A DNA stretch of 8,944 nucleotides from Acidobacteriaceae bacterium (GTDB lineage Bacteria > Acidobacteriota > Terriglobia > Terriglobales > Acidobacteriaceae): positions 1 to 8,944 of the forward strand of contig PMGP01000270.1 of NCBI GenBank assembly GCA_003156235.1. The letters run 5' to 3'. The translations under genes and the position numbers were made by a program. The notes below the pieces were generated by a model that was not told where the DNA came from, did no database searches, and was given only the letters and a program-made list of their open reading frames with translations. Every line of letters starts with the position of its first letter. Position 1 is the first letter of the stretch. Below, piece by piece: positions 1 through 5,722 of this stretch.

Positions 1-785
1 ACGTCGAGGTAGGGCATGGCGGGCTTCATGAGGATCATGTCGGCGCCTTCTTCGAGGTCGAGCGAGATTTCGCGCAGGGCCTCGCGAAGGTTTGCGCCGT
101 CCATTTGATAGGAGCGGCGGTCGCCGAATTGAGGAGCGGAGTCGGCGGCCTCGCGGAAGGGGCCGTAGAAGGCGGAGGCGAACTTGGAGGCGTAGCTGAG
201 GATGGGCGTGTCCTTGCAGCCGGCGGCGTCGAGGGCGCGGCGGATGGCCCCGACGCGGCCGTCCATCATGTCGCTGGGGGCGACGACATCGGCTCCGGCC
301 TTGGCCTGGCTGACGGCGGTGCGGGTGAGCAGATCAAGAGACGGGTCGTTGTCCACGGTCCAGCCGTCCGTGGTTTCGATCACCTTGCCGCAGTGACCGT
401 GGCTGGTGTACTCGCAGAGGCAGACGTCGGCGATGAGGACCAGCTTCTTCGACGCTGGCGAGGCTTTGAGGGCGCGCAGACCCTGCTGCACAATGCCGTT
501 GTCGTCGTATGCGCCGGAGCCCTGCTCGTCTTTGGATTCGGGCAGGCCGAAGAGCAGCAGGCCGCCCAAGCCGAGTTGAGCGGCCTCCTCGGCCTCGCGA
601 ACGGCTTCGTCGATGGAAAGGTTGAAGACTCCGGGCATGGAACTGATCGGGCGGCGGACGCCTTGGCCGGGGCAGAGAAAGAGAGGATAGATCATGTCGC
701 CGGGAGTGACAGCGGTCTCGCGCACCAGGGCGCGGAGGGATTCATTGCGACGCAGGCGGCGCATCCTCGATTGGGGAAAGCTCAT
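1..785 (-). CDS. hemB: Porphobilinogen synthase (delta-aminolevulinic acid dehydratase), 3' end cut by the window
   Basis: Condenses two 5-aminolevulinate molecules to porphobilinogen in the cytoplasm, the first common step of tetrapyrrole (heme, siroheme, corrinoid) synthesis. The minus-strand frame is open from the ATG at 785-783 to the left edge, giving 261 residues. It starts MSFPQSRMRRLRRNESLRAL, a typical HemB N-terminus. The zinc-type active-site loop is present, DVCLCEYTSHGHCG at about residues 120-133, with ligands C122, C124 and C132; magnesium-type enzymes lack these cysteines. The two active-site lysines are K201 (SYASKFAS) and K254 (MKPAMPYLD), the latter expected to form the Schiff base. 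Family members are about 325-340 residues, so roughly 65-75 C-terminal residues are missing. There is no clear Shine-Dalgarno before the ATG; a TACAAT box lies 7 nt upstream. The S41 peptidase gene is divergent. Identification is secure; the exact start is slightly less so, since M8 is an alternative. Confidence 0.96.
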   Translation of the reverse strand, partial: MSFPQSRMRRLRRNESLRALVRETAVTPGDMIYPLFLCPGQGVRRPISSMPGVFNLSIDEAVREAEEAAQLGLGGLLLFGLPESKDEQGSGAYDDNGIVQQGLRALKASPASKKLVLIADVCLCEYTSHGHCGKVIETTDGWTVDNDPSLDLLTRTAVSQAKAGADVVAPSDMMDGRVGAIRRALDAAGCKDTPILSYASKFASAFYGPFREAADSAPQFGDRRSYQMDGANLREALREISLDLEEGADMILMKPAMPYLD

Positions 786-917
786 GGTACAGATTGTAGA
801 CCAAAGGCGGGGAGGCGCCTGGGTTGTGCATAGAGCACCCGCCGGAGTATGCTGGATGCCATTCTGACTTCAGGCGCGGAGAGTCATATTCTCTCGGAAC
901 GGGCAGGTACTTCAGCT
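786..917. promoter_or_regulatory. Divergent intergenic region between hemB and the S41 peptidase gene
   Basis: This 132-bp gap must hold the promoters of both divergent genes. For the peptidase, a short inverted repeat GAGAG-N7-CTCTC at 879-895 overlaps a CATATT hexamer (885-890), and CTGACT (864-869) could be a poor -35, but the 15-bp spacing is short. No confident promoter or operator can be named. If the peptidase started at 849 instead of 918, the second half of this gap would be coding. Confidence 0.3.
793..798 (-). promoter_or_regulatory. Possible -10 box for hemB (TACAAT), suggesting a leaderless or very short-leader mRNA
   Basis: On the minus strand TACAAT matches the sigma-70 -10 consensus at five of six positions and ends 7 nt before the hemB ATG. 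If it is used, transcription would begin at or next to the start codon, which would agree with the missing Shine-Dalgarno. No good -35 box lies 16-18 bp upstream, so this is a weak call from sequence alone. Confidence 0.3.
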
Positions 918-2240
918 ATGGGACGCAGATGTAGAACTCCCATTCTTGCAGTTTTGCTTGCGTGCGCTCAATTTACGGCGTCTGCCTGCCATGCGCAACA
1001 GCAGACGAAGTTGAGCGGCAACGCGCGGGCTCAGGTTTCCAATATTCTGCGCGATGCTCACGACGAGGTCAAGAAGTACTACTACGATCCGAAGTTTCAG
1101 GGGCTCGACTGGGATGCCCGCTATCGGGAATACTCGGCCCAGCTCGCAAGTATACAAACCGTGGGTGATGGATTCAGGATTGTCGCGTCCTTTCTCGATG
1201 GACTCAAGGACTCGCATACCTTCTTCGTACCCCCGCATCGCGTCAGCCGCACGGATTATGGATACCGGTTGGCGATGGTGGGAAATTCATGCTTCATCAC
1301 CCAGATTCGCCCCAATAGCGATGCCGAATCCAAGCTGCACATCGGCGACCAGGTGGTGGGCCTGAATGGCTACAGGGTGGATCGCGGGGACTTTCTCGAC
1401 CTAACCTATTTCCTGAATGTTCTTGCGCCACAACCTTCCGTGAGGCTCGATCTGTTGTCGCCGGCGGGCGAGCTGCGCCACGTTGTCGTGAACGCTTCAG
1501 TGGGAGTCCCCAAGCGGTTGATGGATTTTACGGAGGGCAACGACTTCTGGGACTATGTGCGGCGGCTCGAAGGGGTAGATCACGCGACCCGCTCGAAGAT
1601 CGTCGAAACCGGGGATGCCGCGATCTGGAATATACAGCAATTCGATCTGAGCATCGATGGTGTCGAGAAGGGTATCTCAATCGCCCGCAAGCACAAGACG
1701 CTGATTCTGGATCTGCGCGGCAATCCCGGCGGCTCGGCCGATATGCTGGAACATTTAGTTGGAATGTTGTTCGACCATGAGATCAAGATCGGCGACCGGA
1801 TGGGCAGGAAGGATCTGAAGCCGGCGGTCTCAAAGCCCGGCGGAAAGCCCTTTGACGGCAAGTTGATAGTACTGGTCGACGCAGGCTGTGCCTCGGCTTC
1901 AGAGCTGCTGGCTCGCGTGGTTCAGCTTGAGCACCGCGGCACGGTGATCGGAGACAGAACGTCGGGAAAGGTCATGGAAGCGCTTGAGATCGGCGATTCC
2001 CAGGGAGCGGACATCCGCATCTTTTACGGATTCAGCGTGACGGAAGCCAACCTGATTATGAGCGACGGCAAGAGCTTGGAGAAAACGGGAGTCACGCCGG
2101 ACGAACTGCTTCTTCCCACTGGGGCCGATATCGCCGCTGGCCGCGATCCCGTGCTGTCGCATGCGGCGGAACTGGCCGGCGTCAAACTGGATCCCGTGGC
2201 AGCGGGCAAGATGTTTCCGTTCGAGTGGTTGCCGCTGTAG
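918..2240 (+). CDS. Exported S41-family (tail-specific / C-terminal processing) serine peptidase
   Basis: A 440-residue protein with an N-terminal signal peptide: basic MGRRCR, a hydrophobic run, then a plausible signal peptidase I site after SACHA. It should act outside the cytoplasmic membrane. Residues about 95-200 contain a PDZ-like region (YRLAMVGNSCF...LHIGDQVVGLNG) that in this family binds substrate C-termini. The S41 core follows: LILDLRGNPGG at about 262-272, then GCASASELL with the predicted catalytic Ser326, and GDRTSGK with Lys351. These lie 25 residues apart, the same spacing as the Ser-Lys dyad of E. coli Tsp. The frame opens earlier at 849, but that would put 23 residues before the signal peptide and leave GGAG only 1 nt from the ATG; the start at 918 has CAGG about 10 nt upstream and gives a proper signal peptide. 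It is convergent with the zinc-ribbon gene. Substrate is unknown. The peptidase class is sure; the specific role is not. Confidence 0.9.
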   Translation: MGRRCRTPILAVLLACAQFTASACHAQQQTKLSGNARAQVSNILRDAHDEVKKYYYDPKFQGLDWDARYREYSAQLASIQTVGDGFRIVASFLDGLKDSHTFFVPPHRVSRTDYGYRLAMVGNSCFITQIRPNSDAESKLHIGDQVVGLNGYRVDRGDFLDLTYFLNVLAPQPSVRLDLLSPAGELRHVVVNASVGVPKRLMDFTEGNDFWDYVRRLEGVDHATRSKIVETGDAAIWNIQQFDLSIDGVEKGISIARKHKTLILDLRGNPGGSADMLEHLVGMLFDHEIKIGDRMGRKDLKPAVSKPGGKPFDGKLIVLVDAGCASASELLARVVQLEHRGTVIGDRTSGKVMEALEIGDSQGADIRIFYGFSVTEANLIMSDGKSLEKTGVTPDELLLPTGADIAAGRDPVLSHAAELAGVKLDPVAAGKMFPFEWLPL

Positions 2241-2256
2241 ACGATGAACCCTGTCC

Positions 2257-2769
2257 TTACAGTTGATCGTAGAGGGTGGAGTTGCGGTAGCCGAGCAGCA
2301 CGACCAGGGTCCAGATGCCCATGGCGGTTCCAAAGGGGAACTTGAGCAGGCACAGGATGGCCGCTACGATGGCCACGATCCGTCCCCACTGTGTGCGCTC
2401 CAGCAGGCCCCAACCGGCCAACGCGGCCAGTCCGACGCGCACCAGGAGAAAGACCCAGGCAAAGCGCAGGATCACGGGTCCGAGACCCATCGGCGGCATG
2501 GGACCATGCCCCCAGGGGCCGTACATCCAGGGAGCGAAGTGGCCGGAGAAGAAGGCATTGGCGAAAGCCAGGCCGGCGATTCCCGTCACCAGGGCAACGG
2601 CGGCGTAGATGAGCCAAACGACGCCCAGCGCCCTCACCTTGCCGGCGAAGCTCTCCAGTTGGAATGCGAGGCCGGGCATGGGAGGGACCGGCGCCATCGC
2701 CGACCGGCCACACTTTGGGCACGCCGCCTGTCCGGGCGCTAAAGCCAGACCACATCCGCTGCAATACAT
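2257..2769 (-). CDS. Small zinc-ribbon membrane protein of unknown function
   Basis: 170 residues. An N-terminal zinc ribbon is formed by two CxxC pairs (YCSGCG and CPKCG; C3, C6, C17, C20). A proline-rich linker and a short amphipathic stretch lead to hydrophobic segments at about 46-70, 98-120, 129-146 and 149-161, so three or four membrane passes. The loop at 71-97 is rich in Trp, Gly, Pro and Met (WMYGPWGHGPMPPMG). The C-terminal stretch, RTQWGRIVAIVAAILCLLKF followed by PFGTAMGIWTLVVLLGY, resembles a C-terminal pattern I recall from uncharacterised acidobacterial and related membrane proteins; this is recollection, not a search. The start is well supported by a perfect AGGAGG at 2775-2780, 5 nt before the ATG. 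A TAGAAT hexamer at 2800-2805 could be its -10 box, but a -35 is not evident. Its stop lies 16 bp from the stop of the convergent peptidase gene. No enzymatic function can be assigned. Confidence 0.85.
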   Translation of the reverse strand: MYCSGCGLALAPGQAACPKCGRSAMAPVPPMPGLAFQLESFAGKVRALGVVWLIYAAVALVTGIAGLAFANAFFSGHFAPWMYGPWGHGPMPPMGLGPVILRFAWVFLLVRVGLAALAGWGLLERTQWGRIVAIVAAILCLLKFPFGTAMGIWTLVVLLGYRNSTLYDQL

Positions 2770-2844
2770 GATTGCCTCCTCGAAGAAACCGTACGGAGCA
2801 TTCTACGCAGCCGGGGCGCGGTTGGTTCCATGCCGTTAGACGCC

Positions 2845-2881
2845 AGCTTCTAGCTTCTAGCCTCTAGCTTCTAGCCTCTAG
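2845..2881 (+). repeat. Tandem 7-bp repeat array AGCYTCT, about 5.3 units
   Basis: Five consecutive heptamers can be read: AGCTTCT, AGCTTCT, AGCCTCT, AGCTTCT, AGCCTCT, followed by AG. The array creates CTAG at each unit junction. It sits upstream of the zinc-ribbon gene, outside any coding region. A shorter array in the opposite orientation lies about 220 bp away. It is directly followed by the MITE-like element, whose left CTAG is the last junction of the array. Confidence 0.85.
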
Positions 2882-3028
2882 GGAACCTCTGATCAAGTCA
2901 TTTTTGCGGTCCACCATTCCCTCAGGGGCTAAAGCCTGCGTTGATTTTGCTGCATTTGCGGCAGTCAGTGTTAAAACCTTGACCTACCAGTCGTGCCCTT
3001 TCAAAACATCGACTTATTCAGAGGTTCT
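2882..3028. mobile_element. 147-bp MITE-like element with 18-bp imperfect terminal inverted repeats and flanking CTAG
   Basis: The left end GGAACCTCTGATCAAGTC (2882-2899) matches the reverse complement of the right end, AGAACCTCTGAATAAGTC (3028-3011), at 15 of 18 positions. Both ends are bordered by CTAG (2878-2881 and 3029-3032), which fits a 4-bp target-site duplication. No transposase is encoded, so it would be non-autonomous. From established knowledge, IS5-group elements have ends of the form GGAAGGTGCGAA... and duplicate a 4-bp YTAR target such as CTAG, so an IS5-family origin is inferred. The interior holds a small hairpin-forming motif, CAGGGGCTAAAGCCTG at 2923-2938. A caution is that the surrounding array already contains many CTAG tetramers, so the flanking match alone is weaker evidence than the inverted repeats. 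Confidence 0.65.
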
Positions 3029-3099
3029 CTAGCCCATCCGCGAGCAGGCGATAAACGATTGAAGGCAGGCGATTCCTCCGGTCCATCAGCAGAGCAACT

Positions 3100-3127
3100 A
3101 AAAGCTAGAAGCTAGAGGCTGGTAGCT
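3100..3127 (-). repeat. Inverted counterpart of the 7-bp repeat array (AGRAGCT), about four units
   Basis: Units read AAAAGCT, AGAAGCT, AGAGGCT and GGTAGCT; the middle two are exact reverse complements of the units in the left array (2859-2872), and the outer two have diverged. Together the two arrays could pair over at least 14 bp across a loop of about 230 bp containing the MITE-like element. Confidence 0.7.
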
Positions 3128-3249
3128 GTACCTGTTTGCGTCAATTCGGGGCAGATTGCACCAATTTGAGTCTTAAGTTTGTTTTCTGGGTGGAAAAGTC
3201 CTCACGTTTTAAGCCGGGGCAACGATAAACAGGATGAAAGAAGGTATCT

Positions 3250-4512
3250 ATGGCGACGCACGCCAGAACGGTAACTGTGGCCGGCACGGCCGAAGAGCAG
3301 GCAGGCGAACTGCGCTATGTGGCGCGCCAACCGATTCTGGACCAGCATGGCGCAGCGCAGGGTTACGAGCTGCTGTTCTGGAATGGGCGCGGGCCGAGCA
3401 CTGGCACTAACAGCGACCTTGCGACGCGCACCATGCTGGACAATACAGTGATCTTCGGGCTGGAAGAGTTGGCGCGCGGATTGCCGGTCTTTGTGAATTG
3501 CACGGCGGATTCGCTGACCGAGGAGTGGGTTGAGGTTTTGCCACCCCACATGACGGTCCTGGAACTGGCCTCCGACGCGGAACCCACGCCGAGCCTGCTG
3601 GCCGCCTGCCGCAAACTGAAGGCGTCGGGCTTTCGGCTAGCGCTGGCCGACTTCACCGGAATTCCGGATTATAGGTCCCTGGTCGATTTGGCCGACTATA
3701 TCAAGGTGGATATCCACAAAGTCAGCGCTCTGGCGCGCGGGAATCTGCTTCGCTGGCTGAGTGGCTCCACGGCCAGCCTGGTGGCGCAGAATGTAGAGAC
3801 GCAGGAACAATACGGGCAGGCATGCAAAGAGGGCTTCGACCTGTTTCAAGGGTATTATTTCTGCCGTCCGGAGCCGCTGCGGAACCACAAGATTCCCGGC
3901 AACCGGCTGGTGCATCTGGAGATTATGGAGAATCTGCAAAGCGATCCGGTCGACCTGCAACGCATGAGCCAATTGGTGATGTGCGACGCCAGCCTGACCT
4001 ATCGTCTGCTGCGGCTGGTGAACTCGCCGGTCTGCGCCATGCGCCAGGAGGTGACCTCGATCCAGTCGGCGCTGATGCTGGTGGGCGAGGCAACCTTCCG
4101 TCGCATCGCCATGCTGGCCATCGCCACCGACTTCAACACCGAGCAGCCGGCGGAGATACTTCGCATGGCCTTCGAGCGCGGGCGATTCTGCGAACTTGCG
4201 GCGCCCTTATGCGGCCTGGCTCCCAGCGAGCAGTATCTTATCGGCATGGTCAGCCTCTTTCCGGCGATGCTGCGCATTCTCATCGAGGACCTGGTGCGGC
4301 TGCTGCCTCTTCGCGAGGCGGCCCGCGACGCATTGCTGGGCAGGGAGATTCCCGAGGGCATTCTGCTGCATTGGATGGTCTGCCACGAGCACGGGAACTG
4401 GTCGGAGTGCGATGCGATTGTTCATGCCAGCGGCATGAGCCATGAGCAGGTGATGCGCTGCCATGCGCTGGCAGTGGATTGGGCCGATGCGGCGCTGCGG
4501 TCGAATGCATGA
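3250..4512 (+). CDS. EAL-HDOD (YuxH-like) signalling protein with a degenerate EAL domain
   Basis: 420 residues, no signal peptide or membrane segment, so cytoplasmic. Residues about 20-215 form an EAL-type fold: RQPILDQHGAAQGYELLF carries the EAL-motif glutamate (E40), followed by N83, E105, the LADFTG strand, IKVDIHK and the C-terminal FQGYYF. Several positions needed for c-di-GMP hydrolysis are altered: the usual DDFG reads ADFTG, and the catalytic-loop glutamate of the EGVE motif is replaced in AQNVE (about 179-183). Residues about 225-400 are a HDOD domain (LQRMSQLVMCDASLTYRLL, then LVNSP). This architecture occurs in CdgJ/YuxH-type proteins linked to motility and surface behaviour. It probably acts by binding nucleotide or protein rather than by hydrolysis; that is inferred from the substitutions. 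The start is supported by AAGAAGG at 3238-3244, 5 nt upstream. It is transcribed alone and is convergent with the next gene. Confidence 0.9.
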   Translation: MATHARTVTVAGTAEEQAGELRYVARQPILDQHGAAQGYELLFWNGRGPSTGTNSDLATRTMLDNTVIFGLEELARGLPVFVNCTADSLTEEWVEVLPPHMTVLELASDAEPTPSLLAACRKLKASGFRLALADFTGIPDYRSLVDLADYIKVDIHKVSALARGNLLRWLSGSTASLVAQNVETQEQYGQACKEGFDLFQGYYFCRPEPLRNHKIPGNRLVHLEIMENLQSDPVDLQRMSQLVMCDASLTYRLLRLVNSPVCAMRQEVTSIQSALMLVGEATFRRIAMLAIATDFNTEQPAEILRMAFERGRFCELAAPLCGLAPSEQYLIGMVSLFPAMLRILIEDLVRLLPLREAARDALLGREIPEGILLHWMVCHEHGNWSECDAIVHASGMSHEQVMRCHALAVDWADAALRSNA

Positions 4513-4531
4513 GCGGGAACGATTGTGCGGA

Positions 4532-4597
4532 GATGGCTCCCAGGCCTGAAAATCGAAGCCCATTCGACTTCGCTCAGGGCAGGCTCTGGGAGCCGTC
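4532..4597. repeat. 66-nt imperfect hairpin between convergent genes, containing a dispersed-repeat motif
   Basis: The arms 4532-4548 and 4580-4597 pair over 17 bp, with one T bulge at 4585 and one G-T wobble. The outer core GGCTCCCAG / CTGGGAGCC is perfect, as is the inner GCCTG / CAGGC. A further inner stem CGAAG / CTTCG (4554-4558 / 4568-4572) closes a 9-nt loop. The right half reads TTCGACTTCGCTCAGGGCAG followed by GCTCT, which I recognise as a widely dispersed bacterial intergenic repeat. It lies between two convergent stops (4512 and 4615). It may serve as a bidirectional terminator, but there is no T-tract on either side. Confidence 0.65.
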
Positions 4598-4614
4598 ATG
4601 CATTGGAGCGGGGA

Positions 4615-5241
4615 TCAGTTCAACGGCGTCGCTGTAATCTCGCAGCTATTAAATCCCCATCCGGCATTTGGGCTGGTAACGGTAATCATCATATTTCCGG
4701 AAGTGCTGGCGACGAAGGCATAAGCAAACTCCATGGTCCCCTTGGCGGTTCCGGTGATGGTTTGAGAATTCTGGCCGTTGAGAGAGACAAGAAAGCTGGG
4801 CGTCGCGGTCCAGGTTTGACTGATGGAATAGACAAGTTCGTAAGCGGTATTCGCCTTGGCGGTGATAAAGAACTCCAGAAAGCTGTTGCCCTCGTTGCCG
4901 TTTTTGACAAAGTCAAATTCGATCTCCGGCGTGGTCATGCCGAAATCCGCATTCATGGAAAGCGCTTGCGCGGTGACGAATCCGGCCTTGTACATCTTGG
5001 CCGGCGTAAGGGTTACGGTTTCCGATTTTCCGGTTCCCTGGGGCAGCTTTCCGGCTACGGTCGTCAGCAGTTTCAGCTTATCGCCGGCGGTGATGGGCTT
5101 GCCGGTATACAGAACCGTCATCTTGGTGGCGTGTCCGGAGAATTTGGCCTCCAGGCGGGATTGGCCAAAGCCTGAGCCTACGCATCCGAATGCGAGAGCG
5201 AAGAGCGCAACAGCCAAAAGAAGTGTGGAAAGCATTTTCAT
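4615..5241 (-). CDS. Exported protein of unknown function
   Basis: 208 residues, with a signal peptide (MKMLSTLLLAVALFALAFG) and then CVGSGFGQSR. Export is clear; cleavage could be by signal peptidase I near GFG-QS. A lipoprotein alternative at C20 (AFGC) has an unfavourable Phe at -2. The mature part is rich in Thr, Ser, Gly and alternating hydrophobic residues (MTVLYTGKPI, SETVTLTPAKM, NGQNSQTITGTAKGTMEFAY, MMITVTSPNAGWGFNSCEIT), which suggests an all-beta domain; no known family is recognised. The only cysteine besides C20 is C200 near the C-terminus. The start is supported by AGGAGG at 5250-5255, 8 nt before the ATG, and by a good -10 box upstream. It is divergent from the act operon and convergent with the EAL-HDOD gene, so it is probably a single-gene unit. 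Confidence 0.8.
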   Translation of the reverse strand: MKMLSTLLLAVALFALAFGCVGSGFGQSRLEAKFSGHATKMTVLYTGKPITAGDKLKLLTTVAGKLPQGTGKSETVTLTPAKMYKAGFVTAQALSMNADFGMTTPEIEFDFVKNGNEGNSFLEFFITAKANTAYELVYSISQTWTATPSFLVSLNGQNSQTITGTAKGTMEFAYAFVASTSGNMMITVTSPNAGWGFNSCEITATPLN

Positions 5242-5273
5242 GGGGTATTCCTCCTGAAGTTGGGAACCGCGGA

Positions 5274-5303
5274 AGTATAGCGCGTCTGCGATAGCCGAGT
5301 CAC
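5274..5303 (-). promoter_or_regulatory. Probable sigma-70-type promoter for the exported protein gene
   Basis: On the minus strand, GTGACT (5303-5298) and TATACT (5279-5274) are separated by 18 bp. They match the -35 and -10 consensus at four and five of six positions. Transcription would start near 5267, giving a leader of about 26 nt that includes the AGGAGG at 5255-5250. The geometry is consistent throughout. Confidence 0.5.
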
Positions 5304-5722
5304 GATGAAAGTTACCGAGTCCGGGAGGGAGGCGGGAGCCGGAAAGGGGGATGGGGCGGTAGTTAATTTGGACTGGCGCGGTCCGAAATTAGTATGGTAT
5401 CTTGCTATATTGGCAGATGGATTTCAGAACTTGGCGAGCGGCGGCAGGAAAACTGGATTGTTGGCTTCCCCACGGTAGTAGGTGCAAGCTGTTTTTTCAG
5501 CATAATAAAAGGTAGGGCGGAACGGGTTATATTGGGAATTGTGGCTGCATCCGTTCCTGTCGCGAGGCAGTATTCGGCCGGCCTGTTCAGACTTTGGGGT
5601 TGTCCGCCTCCCAGGCGGGTATTCAGGAGACGATTTTCAGGAACGACTTTTTCACACAATAAATGTGACCGCCGGCATGGCGCGCGCATCCAAGAAAAGA
5701 AAACCAGGCAAGGAAAGAACGC
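5304..5722. other. Long non-coding leader and control region of the act operon
   Basis: No convincing gene is present. Items visible: a partial inverted repeat TTGGAC...GTCCGAA at 5368-5388; a palindrome GCTG-T6-CAGC near 5488-5502; the octamer TATATTGG twice (5406-5413 and 5528-5535); a perfect 6-bp hairpin CCGCCT-CCC-AGGCGG at 5604-5618; a direct repeat TTCAGGA at 5622-5628 and 5636-5642; and a 20-codon frame at 5677-5739 overlapping the actA start. None amounts to a recognised riboswitch or regulator site, and no strong -35/-10 pair could be fixed for actA. Confidence 0.5.

Larger units (their letters stand above)
2770..3249. other. Gene-free repeat-rich intergenic region upstream of the zinc-ribbon and EAL-HDOD genes
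   Basis: About 480 bp with no credible coding frame between two divergently transcribed genes. It contains the ribosome-binding site and presumed promoter of the zinc-ribbon gene, two opposed 7-bp repeat arrays, the MITE-like element, and a directly repeated GCAGGCGAT (3044-3052 and 3065-3073; starts 21 bp apart, about two helical turns). The last 120 bp before the EAL-HDOD start must hold its promoter, but no clear -35/-10 pair could be read there. Confidence 0.7.

Noticed and set aside
105..833. A 242-codon open frame on the plus strand opposite hemB
   Set aside because: The minus strand gives an unmistakable HemB with its active-site residues; the plus frame is a high-GC shadow with no recognisable protein pattern.
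849..917. An N-terminal extension of the S41 peptidase starting at the ATG at 849
   Set aside because: It would bury the signal peptide 23 residues in, and GGAG lies only 1 nt from that ATG; the start at 918 fits better.
2845..3127. A CRISPR-like array
   Set aside because: The repeats are 7 bp, contiguous and without spacers, and no cas genes are present.
3151..3249. A c-di-GMP riboswitch before the EAL-HDOD gene (tempting from GGGGCAACG)
   Set aside because: The conserved core and paired stems of GEMM-type riboswitches are not present.
4525..5175. A 216-codon plus-strand frame opposite the exported protein gene
   Set aside because: The minus strand has a signal peptide, ribosome-binding site and promoter in the right places, and the plus frame would run through the hairpin.
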